The notes under the pieces were generated by a model that ran no database searches, was not told the origin of the DNA, and saw only the letters and a program-made list of their open reading frames with translations. From Adenophora triphylla var. japonica (Eukaryota; Streptophyta; Magnoliopsida; Asterales; Campanulaceae): a DNA stretch of 64,000 nucleotides. The first letter of the stretch is position 1. Each line of letters opens with the position of its first letter. Shown here one piece after another: positions 54,582 through 64,000 of the stretch. A program made the position numbers and the translations under genes. The stretch is taken from the NCBI GenBank assembly GCA_022495995.1, contig JAFEMH010002602.1, forward strand, positions 186,001 to 250,000, in the 5' to 3' direction.

Positions 54582-56031
54582 AATGAATGAGAATGTAAAA
54601 ACTAGTGGTTTCATAGGCTGATGGAAAGGCCTTTATAAAGAAATCCAAGGGGCACTTCATTTAGGGACTACACCTATTGATGTATAAGATATTACCATTA
54701 TGCCCATCATTTAATGGTAGTCTTATATTATGGAATTCTACACATTATATTATATCATATACTTTATATTAAACATTATAATATTGATCACTATTTTATT
54801 AAGTACATTCACTAATAATATATGTTATACAATCCATGTTCTAACAATCTCCCACTTGAATTATAATAACATATATTTATACTTAATAAAATCCTTCAAT
54901 CATATTTATAACATAAATGACAATCCTTATGTGCACTTTGTTGTCATTCGAAATCAATCCCGTCCATTAGTCATATAAGTATAATGATGAAGTACATACC
55001 AAAACAATTCGGAAAGAAGAACATTAAGTCGCATCCAAAAGAATGATGAAGTACCTATAAAACATTAAACTACATGCTTATGTAAATAAAATCGGATCAT
55101 TTTGAGATCATTAGATAATCCGATTCTATTTTACTGGATGCAAAGATGTCGAAAGACATCATATGGTTATGTCTCTTGTTGAAGAGAAATAAGTATAAAA
55201 TGAACAAATAGATATACAACATCATACGGTTATGTCTCTTATTGAAGAGAAATAAGTATAAAATGAACAAATAGATATACAACTTATAAGATCAAACTCC
55301 ATATTATTAGATCTATTTTTATAAAGTGTTATCTCTTTTGATGTTTCACGAGCATACTGCTCATATGGGTGAAACAACTTTTGATAATGCTTAAATCAGT
55401 GGGAGTTTGTGTTCTATTTCTTTGTGTTGTTTGTGTTATTTTATTTTATATTTGATCTCATTTGGTTAAGTAGGACTAGTTGGAGAATATATATATGCAT
55501 TCTTCATATATATTCATTAATATTTCATGCTACATATTATACTTAATCTATGTCATTTAGTTGGATATATATATGTGATTAATGTGGGTTTAGTTGCGAA
55601 TCAATTACAAAGACTGTCCCTTTAGTCCTTATACTTATATGACTAATGGACGGGATTGGTTTCGAATGACAACAAAGTGCACATAAGTGTTGTCATTTAT
55701 GTTATAAATATGATTGAAGGATTTTATTAAGTATAAATATATGTTATTATAATCCAAGTGGGAGATTGTTAGAACATGGATTGTATAACATATATTATTA
55801 GTGAATGTACTTAATAAAATAGTGATCAATATTATAATGTTTAATATAAAGTATAGGATATAATATAATGTGTAGAATTCCATAATATAAGACTACCATT
55901 AAATGATGAGCATAATGGTAATATCTTATACATCAATAGGTGTAGTCCCTAAATGAAGTGCTCATTGGATTCCTTTATAAAGGCCTTTCCATCAGCCTAT
56001 GAAACCACTAGTTTTTACATTCTCATTCATT
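54582..56031. repeat. Large inverted repeat of two copia 3' ends
   Basis: Arms 54582-54983 and 55629-56031 (about 400 bp) are reverse complements with few differences, around a 645-bp centre. Each arm contains the last bases of copia interior, a purine tract (CAAGTGGGAGAT, minus in the left arm at 54847-54858, plus in the right at 55755-55766), and LTR sequence starting TGTTAGAACATGG. The two LTRs point outward. The centre has a 55-bp direct repeat (55166-55220 and 55228-55282). Confidence 0.88.
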
Positions 56032-56266
56032 TCAAAATCTTCCTAAGTACTTGAAGACTAAAGAGAATAAGGGCACTCATCATTTAGAAGATTTACTCTT
56101 CCCTACTTTGAAGACAATCTTCATACTTCCTCCTTCTACTCAAGAACAAGACTAAGAACATAATCATGAAATCACAAGGTACACGCTTTCGTCTTCTTCA
56201 TATTCTTCTCTACTTAAATCTAGTTGTGAGTTGGCTTAGGGTTCATTGGATATTTTGGTTCCAATA
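55767..56266 (+). repeat. Copia 3' LTR, complete
   Basis: 500 bp from TGTTAGAACA to GGTTCCAATA; the last dinucleotide is TA where the other copy (22887) has CA. Its final 89 bases equal 22799-22887. TATA-like TTTATAAAGG at 55974-55983. Confidence 0.85.
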
Positions 56267-56309
56267 GTTGCTGCATAGTAAAACGACCTAAAAAAATATA
56301 ACGACTTGA

Positions 56310-56480
56310 AAATGTGGATATTATTTTATGCACGCACAGAAGCGCCTAGGAGATAGGCGCTAGGGAGAGAAAGCCTTCCCTCTAACTTTTGGGGGGATCG
56401 AACCCATGACCTTCAGGTTGAAAGCAATGAGCTCAAGCCAGCAGGCCAAATTCCCATGTGCACTAATTCTCACTTTGCAT
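56310..56480 (-). mobile_element. tRNA-derived SINE-like sequence
   Basis: The minus strand contains GGTCATGGGTTCGATCCC (56393-56412), a good RNA polymerase III B box, and upstream GCTGGCTTGAGCTCATTGC, a plausible A box about 35 bases away. No cloverleaf with matching acceptor stem was found, so a SINE is more likely than a tRNA gene. The hairpin GCGCCTAGGAGATAGGCGC (56342-56360) lies in its 3' part. Ends are not defined. Confidence 0.5.
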
Positions 56481-57276
56481 CCTTGTTTAAAACGTCGATT
56501 TGTTTGATAGCTAAGTTTTTAATTTTCCTACTTTACCCCTAACTCAAACGGGCATTACAAAACTAACGTCAAATTGCACGTGCCGTGTCGAGCATTTCAA
56601 TCTTTTCAATATAAATTGATTCAAAAACGACGTAGTATTGAGGTAATAACATTTGAAAAAAAGGAAAACAAAAGAAAAGAAAAAGGAATTAAGAAGAAAA
56701 TATAAAAAGAAAAAGAAATCGAAAATGAAAATGAAAAAAAAAAACCGAAAAAGAAAACGCTTTGAATCTGAGCTTCAAACATGTTATCTTAATGAATCTT
56801 GGGGGTAAAGTGGAAAAAATTGAAATTTTGGGTACCAAATAGATCGATATTTTAAACCGAGGTGCAAAATGGAAATTAGTGGATACCTTGGAACGGGAGG
56901 ATAAACGTATTTTGACCTTGAATCATTCTCACACTTCCGGCACAACAAATATGATAGATTAATGGTAAAATACTCTACTCATTTTTCTGTTTTTTTTTTT
57001 TTTTCCTTTTCATTTGAAGCTCTATAGTAGTTTGTTAATTCCAAAATGAATAATTAAAAAAAAAAAACAGGTTCAGAAGAACAAATTTGAAGCCAAAAAA
57101 AAAAAAGATTATTCATTTTTTTAGAGTAGTTTATTTTTTATAGTAACATTATTAAAGTCGTTCGAACGAAATAATTCTCACTTTTCTTTTCACCAAAAAT
57201 GTGATCAAGAAAGACTTCATGCTCTATTCATCCCATAATAATTTTTTATTTTTATTTTTGACTTTTAATATATGGA

Positions 57277-57278
<2 letters not shown>
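56481..57278. other. AT-rich sequence without recognised features
   Basis: A-rich and T-rich runs (56640-56760, 56990-57010). No ORF, repeat family or domain was identified. Confidence 0.4.

Positions 57279-57369
<91 letters not shown>
57279..57369. repeat. (TA)n microsatellite
   Basis: About 45 uninterrupted TA units. Confidence 0.98.
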
Positions 57370-57372
<3 letters not shown>

Positions 57373-57574
57373 TAAATCAAGGGTGTGTTTTGAATAGTAG
57401 AATGAACAGTTCTATTCGCGGAAATGACCATTTTGCCCTCACTATTCACTTCCTTTCCTGTTTTGCCCTCCCAACTTTGTATGTCGTACGACATACATGC
57501 CTTTTTTTTTTTGGTGATATATAAAAAAAAAAATATCTCACGTGGCCTTGGACACGGGCATGTGCTAGTATATA

Positions 57575-57861
57575 CTCCCTCCGTCCCAGTTCATTAGATA
57601 CAAAAAAAAATGACACACATATTAAGAAAAGGTAAGAGAGAGAAAAAGTGGAGAGAGAATGTTGTGAGTGTAAAAGTAAAATAGGAGAGAGAATGAGTGG
57701 GAGGAATAGTTAGGAGAGAGAATGTTGTGAGTGAAAAGTAAAATAGGAGAGAGAATGAGTGGGGTAAATAGTGAAGATTCCTTTTCATTTTGGGTAAGTA
57801 TCAATTGGTATGGGACGGACCAAAAAAAAAATAAGTATCAATTGAACTGGGACGGAGGAAG
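57575..57861. mobile_element. Stowaway-type MITE 1
   Basis: Terminal inverted repeats CTCCCTCCGTCCCAGTTCA and the reverse complement ending GGGACGGAGGAAG, flanked by TA on both sides. 287 bp, non-coding. Confidence 0.92.
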
Positions 57862-57982
57862 TATATATTCAATTGCTATTTGGTTGCCTGAGTTTTATAA
57901 CTTGTTGCAATCGGTTATCAACTTTGTAAATGTTCAAATTCGATTGCTAAGTTTGTAAAACTATTGCAACATGGTGTAAAAT

Positions 57983-59272
57983 TGGATGAAATGTTAAAAA
58001 ACTAGCAATGAAAACCACAATTTATTACGTATTGGTCATGAACTCATTTTTTTGTTCGTTTTGGTCACCGACCTACCTATGTGAGTTAAATAATTTTTTC
58101 ATCACTAAAACCATCTCCAATGGACTTCATTTCCTCCTTCATTTCTTCAAAATGGCAACTTTTCCTCCTCCAACTCACTTCATTTCTTTCTTCAAAAAAA
58201 TGATTAAAGTGAATAGTGTTTCTATAAATTTGAAGGAATACTATTTATCTTCCTTCATTTTCAAGGAAAAATTCAAAATTACAAATTAGTCCCTCTAATT
58301 TTTAGAAGTTACATCTTATTTATTCTATAAATGAAAAATAAACAAATTTATATTTGGATAACTATTTGAGACAAACCAAAATAAAAAAGTTAGACGAATA
58401 TATTTAAATTTATACAAAATACATTTCACATAAATTAAAATTAAAATTAAAAACATACTTATATTAATAGCAACATAATTAATATTACATGATATAATTA
58501 TTGTTTACATTATCATGCACAATATGATAATCAAGGATTAACGTGATCTTAGTGTATCAATGTTTTTTTATGTTAATATATCATTTATATCAACTTCGAA
58601 ATCTTTATAAATTTGTTTCTTTATGTCAACGTTTTCTTTATGTCAATGTATCATTTATGTATATGTCATTTTGTTTTATATGTTTTCATTAATAATAAAA
58701 ATCCATTTTAATAGTATTTTGGATTATAGATACTTTATTTGAAATTTTGTCATCTAAAACAAAAGAGAGAGTTCAATATGTAAAAATATTAAACTTTGTG
58801 TAAGTTGTGAAATTAGAGAAGTAGTGAAACGATGAGATGCAAGGAAAAAATGTTGAGAATATTCTTTTTGAATTCAAAACTTAAGATACGGGTTGGATAG
58901 GAAAAAATATAAAGCAGAATTTGAAGAAAACTGAAGCAAAATCTGCTTCAATTTTCATTGTTGGGTTGGAGATACCCTAATATATTGCCTTTTTTTCAGC
59001 TTTGGTCACGATTTGTTTGTTTGTTTTCTTTTTTTTTTTTTAATATTTTGAATTTTATTTACAAGTTATTTTTCTCTCACAAATTTTTGTAAGCACTCTT
59101 ACTAATTTATTGAAAATCATTTTTTATTTATTACATTTTATACCCTTAATACTTTCACCTCATCTGACTTCATTAAATAGAAAGGTCAATGACCAAAATG
59201 AACAAAAAAAAACGAGTTAGTGACCGATATGTTATAAATTTTGGTTGCCATTTTTAGTTTTTAACATTCCAT
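57983..59272. mobile_element. Long-TIR DNA element (non-coding) with an internal insertion
   Basis: Inverted repeats of about 90 bp: 57983-58073 and 59183-59272, sharing AATGTTAAAAA-ACTA, TTTTTTTGTTCGTTTTGGTCA and related blocks with scattered differences. Flanks TGTAAAAT (57975-57982) and TGTAAAGT (59273-59280) look like an 8-bp target duplication with one change, as in hAT-type elements. Inside, about 58108-58978 has weaker ends (CCATCTCCAA and TTGGAGATACCC) suggesting a second nested MITE. No transposase. Confidence 0.7.
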
Positions 59273-59280
59273 TGTAAAGT

Positions 59281-59598
59281 AGAATAACATCCACTATCCT
59301 TTCTATAATTATCACATTTAGAAAATCTTATCTATTCCATCATCAACTCTAAATCATAAATCAAACAAACTTTAATATTGTGAAAAGGTAACACGTAAAT
59401 AAAACACATTGCTGTACAAGTCAAAAGCGGTGGGGAAGGGGAGAGGAAAATCGCGTGGATATGGAAGATCAGGGTCACTACCAAAGTGGATTTCAGAATC
59501 TCACCCTATTTTCTTTAATTATTATTTCTTTTTATTTTCTAGACAATTCTATTTGTGCTATAACAATTGTTATTTCTTTTAAGGCATTCCATAATAAA
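59281..59598. other. Spacer without recognised features
   Basis: AT-rich; a short ATG-started phrase at 59459 has no support as a gene. Confidence 0.35.
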
Positions 59599-60063
59599 TA
59601 GGGACTATGTTCGATAAGTTTTAAAAAAGTTTCAAATGTTCGATAAGTTTCTTTTTTATGTTGTATTATGTTTCGAAATTACAACATCAATTAAGGCCAT
59701 AATACTGCATTCCGGCGGTCGCCGGTGACCGGAGTCCGAAGCCCATGGACCGGCGACCAGATTTCGACCTCCGGCGATCGGCGGCCGGATTCAGGCCAAA
59801 ATTATCGGATTCCGGTGAAAATTGACCGGATTTCGGCGAAAATTGACCGGAATTCGGCATGCGGCGATTGCAGACGGCGGCGGCGGAGCTGGGCTGTGGC
59901 GGAGGCGGTGGTGCGGATGCTATATTATGATTTTAAACTACTGCATAACTAAATGTTGTGTTATACATAATACAAAATGAGAACTTATGGGGCATTTTAA
60001 TACAATAAGAAACTTAATGAGAAGTGATTTGTTACAAAAGGAACTTATGGAACAAATTCCCTA
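59599..60063. mobile_element. TIR element (TAGGGA..TCCCTA) with GC-rich core
   Basis: Ends TAGGGACTATGTTCGATAAG and, inverted, TAGGGAATTTGTTCCATAAG. The outer parts are AT-rich; 59709-59921 is GC-rich, with repeated GACCGGATTTCGGCGAAAAT-like units and the palindrome-like GGTCGCCGGTGACC. No transposase domain. Confidence 0.6.
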
Positions 60064-60274
60064 ATAAATATTACTATTTCAAAATATCAACGATGAGATG
60101 TTTCATCTTAAAATCAATTGAGAATAAAGTGAGTAACTTTTTAATAAGTCTATATACCGATACGTGTTTCTTTATTTAGTAGATGCGAGGTAATTGTCAA
60201 TATGTCCACTCACTGTTAACTCGGAAAGAAAATTGAGATTCGAGATCGTGGAGTCATGGGCTTTGTAAAAGATA

Positions 60275-60609
60275 TTTCCTCCTTCTATTTTAAGGATCCT
60301 AGGGTAATATTTCATAATTTTTAAGAAATTTTTTAAAAAATAAATAAAAAATTGCAAGTGGATAGAAAATTAGAGGAGAGAGAATGTAAAAGTTAAAACA
60401 TTTATGATAAAAGTACTTTTTGATTGGTTTTTTTTTAAAATATGTTAATATTATAAGAGCATAATGAATGATTTTTTTTGTAAATATATTTACATTATAA
60501 GGATATAAATGTCCGAAAAAATGTTCAAAATTTGTCATTTATGAAATGTGACTCTTAGTCTGGGACAGATCAAAAGAAAAAATATGACTCTTAAAGTGGG
60601 AGAAGGAAG
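60275..60609. mobile_element. Old Stowaway-like MITE 2
   Basis: Degenerate ends TTTCCTCCTTCTATTTTAAG and CTTAAAGTGGGAGAAGGAAG between TA dinucleotides. Its right half is part of the 250-bp direct repeat. Confidence 0.6.
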
Positions 60610-60690
60610 TAGGAGATAATAAATCTTGTAAAAGAGATGACAGAGAGAACCCATGTAACATTTATCACAGATTCATAATCACAAAAACAA
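60441..60690 (+). repeat. 250-bp direct repeat, copy 1
   Basis: Nearly identical to 62185-62434; starts TATGTTAATATT and ends CACAAAAACAA. The intervening 1494 bp holds a TIR element and MITE 3. Confidence 0.92.
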
Positions 60691-61899
60691 GCCAAAAACT
60701 TATAAAAAACGCGTTTTTTATAAGCTTAACAAAAAACATGTTTTCTCAGCCCCTCTCTCATTCTCTCTCTAACGCAAGGCTTGCTCTCTCTCTCTAAACG
60801 GTAAACGGAAAGGCGTTGCCCTCCATCAATCGGCGTCCCCTTGAACCTTCCCCACCGTCTTCTCCGGTTCCCTTCCATCAATTCCAACCTCCCGTCAATC
60901 TCCGGCCAAATCCACACCAATCCTCTCTACACCCAAAATCTTCTTCCCCTGTCCAACACCAATCACATGTCAACATACATTATTTACAAAATTACAGAAA
61001 ATTATAAGGAAATCAAACTCAACGATAGCTATACGTAAACATTTTGGGTTTGTGGTATTTGACTCTTCAGTCCCAAAGCCATTTATTTGAAGTTTTATTG
61101 AAACAGTCCTCGATCTGTTATCCGGATTAGTATTTATAAATTTCCAGACGATCAAGCATGGAGCAGAGAGTTTGTGATTTAATGAGTGCCAGCCAGGATT
61201 TAATAAGTACCAGCTTTGTGATTTAATGAGTGCCAGTTGTGATTTAACAAGTGCCCGTTAGTGTATAATAGAGTGCCGTTAGTGTATAATTGAGTGCCGT
61301 TAGTGTATAATCGAGTCTAGTTAATGTATAATCAAGTGCCCGCTAACTGACATGTAGTGCGCCAGCTGAAACTAGCATCCCATGCATTTGGAGTGCCTTT
61401 AGTGTATAATAGAGTGCCAGTAGAGTTATCCCAGTAATCGGATATCAATGTTATTTTTGAATGCCAGTTCTTGTAATTTTGAATGCCAGCCCATGTTTTT
61501 TCGAATGCCAGATTCATGTGTTTTTGAATATCAACAAAAATAATTATCGTTGTTTTGAGTGCAGTATATGCATTTTTGAGTGCCGGTAAATGCTTTTTCA
61601 AATGCCAGCCTCAGTGTATTTTTGAATGCTAGTGCTTGTATTTTTGAAGAGATGCCAGTTTATGTATTTAAAAGTGCCGTAAAAGTGCCTGAGCTTCATG
61701 TTTATAAAATGCCAGTATGAAATCACTGGTCATTTGTAATATTAACACTGGCATTTATCATGGTTGCCAGTAATTACAAAAATGCCACCGTTTGTTTTGA
61801 ACATGATTGCCAGTAATTACAAAATTGCCACCGTTCATTTTGAAAACACGTTTTTTCTTATCTTAAGAAAAAACTAGTTTTTTATAAGACCAACTCATA
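60691..61899. mobile_element. Inverted-repeat element with TGCCAG-word interior
   Basis: Ends 60699-60744 and 61849-61894 are inverted repeats (CTTATAAAAAAC..GTTTTTT..AAAAAAC.TGTTTT), and the left end itself contains the perfect palindrome ATAAAAAACGCGTTTTTTAT. 60745-60970 is a CT-rich, gene-leader-like stretch with short ORFs of no recognised family. 61170-61830 is a dispersed-word repeat. No transposase. Confidence 0.55.
61170..61830. repeat. Dispersed-word repeat (GAGTGCC / ATGCCAG)
   Basis: More than twenty occurrences of TGCC preceded by AG or GA and often followed by AGT, spaced about 20-40 bp. Subsets share TTAGTGTATAATNGAGTGCC (61256-61345) or TTTTTGAATGCCAG (61450-61640). Confidence 0.75.
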
Positions 61900-61901
61900 T
61901 A

Positions 61902-62184
61902 CTCCCTCCGTCCCACTATAGTTGACACCCAAGAAGTGGGCACGAAAACTAAGAAGAAACAATTAAATAAAGAAAATGTGTGGTAGAAAATGAAGAGAGA
62001 GAATGAGTGGGGTAAATAGTAGTGTTGGTTGAATAAATTGAGTGGTGGAAAATGAAGAGAGAGAATTAGTGGTGGGGTCCATCTAATATAAAAATATAAA
62101 AACTAGGTTATTTTTGGAAGGTGTCAAGTGAAGAGGGACGGCCCAAAATGGAAAGAAGTGTCAAGTATAGTGGGACGGAGGGAG
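61902..62184. mobile_element. Stowaway-type MITE 3
   Basis: Perfect ends CTCCCTCCGTCCCACTATAG and CTATAGTGGGACGGAGGGAG (with a one-base offset further in), flanked by TA. 283 bp. Confidence 0.95.
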
Positions 62185-62434
62185 TATGTTAATATTATAA
62201 GAGCATAATGGATGATTTTTTTTGTAAATATATTTACATTATAAGGATATAAATGTCCGAAAAAATGTTCAAAATTTGTCATTTATGAAATGTGACTCTT
62301 AGTCTGGGACGGATCAAAAAAAAAAATATGACTATTAAAGTGGGAGAAGGAAGTAGGAGATAATAAATCTTGTAAAAGAGATGACAGAGAGAACCCATGT
62401 AACATTTATCACAGATTCATAATCACAAAAACAA
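62185..62434 (+). repeat. 250-bp direct repeat, copy 2
   Basis: Begins exactly at the TA target dinucleotide of MITE 3. See copy 1. Confidence 0.92.
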
Positions 62435-62463
62435 TAAATTTACTATTTCTATCATATTTTATA

Positions 62464-62719
62464 CTCCCTCTGTTTCATAAAACATTACCCATTTTATTAT
62501 TTTGGGCGTCCCACTTTAAAGTCTCACTTTTCTAAAAATGAAATTTTTTAATACTTTTTTATTCATGGGACCCACTTGTCATACTCACAATACTTTTCAA
62601 ATTTACTATTCTCTCCACTCATTCTCTCTCCTCCCACTCACAACACCTACTTTAATAACATTATTCCTTATTTTCCGTTCTCAACAGTAAAGGGGTAATG
62701 TTTTGTGGGACGGAGGGAG
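62464..62719. mobile_element. Stowaway-type MITE 4
   Basis: Ends CTCCCTCTGTTTCATAAAAC and GTTTTGTGGGACGGAGGGAG between TA dinucleotides; 256 bp, about 400 bp upstream of the response-regulator start codon. Confidence 0.92.
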
Positions 62720-62721
62720 TA

Positions 62722-63116
62722 TTTTTTATTTAATTTTTATACTCATAATAGTAACTCTGGTGTAAAATTAGTTTTTTTCAAAATGTTATAAAAAATTAGT
62801 TTTCAGAACAGTTAATCACTCTTATTATTTAGGCTTAGTACTTTAAAATTAATTTTTTTTTATAACACGAAAAAACTAATTTTTTACAAGATTTTGGCTA
62901 CTCATAATAATATTAATAACATTTGTTTTGAAACCACAAAATAGTCAATTTTTGCACCAATATCGTCTTTTGATTGTGACCCCATCTCTCTCCATTTTGT
63001 TTTTCTTTATAACCTTTTCCCCACACTTACTCCACACTACTCTCCATTTTTATTTTCTCTGACCACTAATATCGTCTTTTCATTTTCATTTTCTTTCCAA
63101 ATTTCTCTGACCACTA
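62722..63116 (+). promoter_or_regulatory. Promoter and 5' leader of the response regulator
   Basis: TATA-like TTTATAA at 63006-63012, about 105 bp before the ATG, followed by a CT-rich leader. The leader contains a direct duplication: TTCTCTGACCACTAAT at 63055-63070 and 63103-63118, the second overlapping the start codon; AATATCGTCTTTT also occurs twice (62959 and 63068). Short GATT words that cytokinin-response factors can bind occur but are too common to be evidence. Confidence 0.45.
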
Positions 63117-64000
63117 ATGGCCAGAAACGGCATGTTTTCGCGGCGGCGGAGGAACGATTTCTCGCAGCTCGATTCTCATGAAGTTCATGTCCTCGCCGTT
63201 GACGATAGCCTTGTTGATCGGAAAGTTATTGAACGATTGCTCAAAATCACCTCTTGCAAAGGTACAATGTATTGAACGATTGCTTTATACTGTTCTACAT
63301 AATTTATCAATTTGAGCTATGAATGAACGAAATTATGATATTTGAAAACATTAAACAGTAACGGCGGTGGATAGTGGACGGCGAGCTCTCCAATTTTTGG
63401 GGCTGGATGAGGAGAAAAGCTCAGCTGTTGGTTTTAATGTAGGTTTTTTGAATTTAAAGTTAATTTCTTCTGCCTATTTAATGTTCACATTAGATTGTAA
63501 TTTTAATGTAAATTGATGTGTGGATTTTAATTTTAGGAATTGAAAGTGGATATGATAATTACAGACTATTGTATGCCTGGAATGACTGGTTATGAACTAC
63601 TGAAAAGGATTAAGGTTAATATCCTTACCTTTTTTTCTTCTGAAATTTTAATTTTTTGAATTTCTTTTGAATTTCATAGTTTAAATGAGTTTTCCATTTG
63701 TGGGATGTTTTGCTGAGTTTACTTGCTTGGTAAATTCTTCAGGGATCATCTACTTTTAGAGAAGTGCCAGTTGTGATCATGTCATCAGAAAACGTAGTGG
63801 CAAGGATTGATAGGTACTCTACATATTTCATTATTTTGATTTGTAAATTGTTATTTGAGATGAATTATTGAAATGAAATTGGCACGATTTTGTTTTGGTG
63901 TTTTATCATATTTCTTGAATTTCCTTTGCTTGTTCTTGAGTATTTACATCGGATCTTAGGGACTGAATTCGATTTGGTATCGTTGTACTTTAGATATTTA
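63117..64000 (+). CDS. Type-A cytokinin response regulator (ARR-like), first four exons
   Basis: Exons 63117-63261, 63359-63438, 63537-63614 and 63743-63813, all with GT..AG introns that keep the frame; the window ends in intron 4. The 125 residues visible form most of a receiver domain: [19 protein letters not shown] with acidic Asp29-Asp30, the phospho-acceptor Asp85 in [17 protein letters not shown], and [10 protein letters not shown] with the conserved hydroxyl residue Ser115. The conserved Lys should lie in the next exon. A short N-terminus (22 residues) directly before the receiver and intron positions splitting it into small exons fit type-A regulators, which accept phosphate from histidine phosphotransfer proteins and dampen cytokinin signalling in nucleus and cytoplasm. 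It is closest in feel to the ARR3-ARR7/ARR15 group. The exact orthologue is not decided. The start is the first ATG after the leader and gives the expected N-terminus. Confidence 0.93.

Noticed and set aside
56393..56480. tRNA gene
   Set aside because: B-box and A-box-like words are present but no paired acceptor or anticodon stem could be assembled; a SINE is more likely.
57201..57524. 107-residue ORF across the TA repeat
   Set aside because: Tyr-Ile repeats from the microsatellite; not a gene.
60441..62434. Small LTR retrotransposon with 250-bp LTRs (TRIM)
   Set aside because: Although the repeats start TG and end CA, no primer-binding site follows copy 1, no purine tract precedes copy 2, and the flanks show no target duplication; copy 1 also contains half an older MITE.

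Overview
This is a plant nuclear window, most likely from a eudicot. It has spliced introns with GT..AG borders, several Stowaway-type MITEs, Ty1/copia and Ty3/gypsy retrotransposons of the Tat, Athila and chromovirus types, and at the right edge the start of a type-A cytokinin response regulator. About 56 kb is retrotransposon sequence, about 6 kb is DNA-transposon-rich flank, and under 1 kb is host gene. No rRNA, tRNA gene or CRISPR array was seen.

Layout. 1-19913: most of a minus-strand Tat/Ogre-like Ty3/gypsy element (Tat-1). It has a 2.1 kb 5' LTR (17810-19913), a frameshifted gag, two separate protease-like segments, RT, RNase H remnants and integrase. On the opposite strand it carries two plant-mobile-domain ORFs (1-3155 and 3707-5211), and the first of these is broken by another LTR (about 555-2253). 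19914-22798: the 3' end of a second Tat-like element on the plus strand (Tat-2), made of a tandem array and a 2.1 kb LTR. Tat-1 sits inside that array. 22799-25938: pieces of a Ty1/copia element (Cop), with an LTR end facing plus and RT-integrase-protease-gag facing minus. 25944-54007: element A, a minus-strand chromovirus-like element with a perfect 5-bp target duplication (CGCCT) and a decayed interior. Its 3' LTR is split by element B (26830-46080, Athila-like, minus, target duplication CTCAT), and B's gag is split by element C (36051-43111, Athila-like, plus, gag-protease only, target duplication GGAAT). 54013-56266: two Cop 3' ends in inverted, tail-to-tail arrangement. 56310-62719: a SINE-like sequence, a TA microsatellite, at least four Stowaway-type MITEs and three longer inverted-repeat elements. 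63117-64000: the first four exons of the response regulator, running off the window.

The insertion order can be read from the sequence: Cop was hit by Tat-2 and by A; Tat-2 by Tat-1; Tat-1 by the LTR at 555-2253; A by B; B by C. Most coding regions are broken by frameshifts, stops or lost catalytic residues, so nothing here looks autonomous. B is the best preserved, with nearly identical 1517/1518-bp LTRs.

The most interesting pattern is that every LTR family here carries its own cluster of short palindromic words. In B the same word cluster occurs a second time inside the element, upstream of the extra 3' ORF, and a third version lies beside a copia LTR fragment. Other points worth following are duplicated domains in Tat-1, a 25-bp motif shared by a Tat and an Athila element, repeated internal polypurine modules in the Athila elements, and inverted junctions in the copia remnant.
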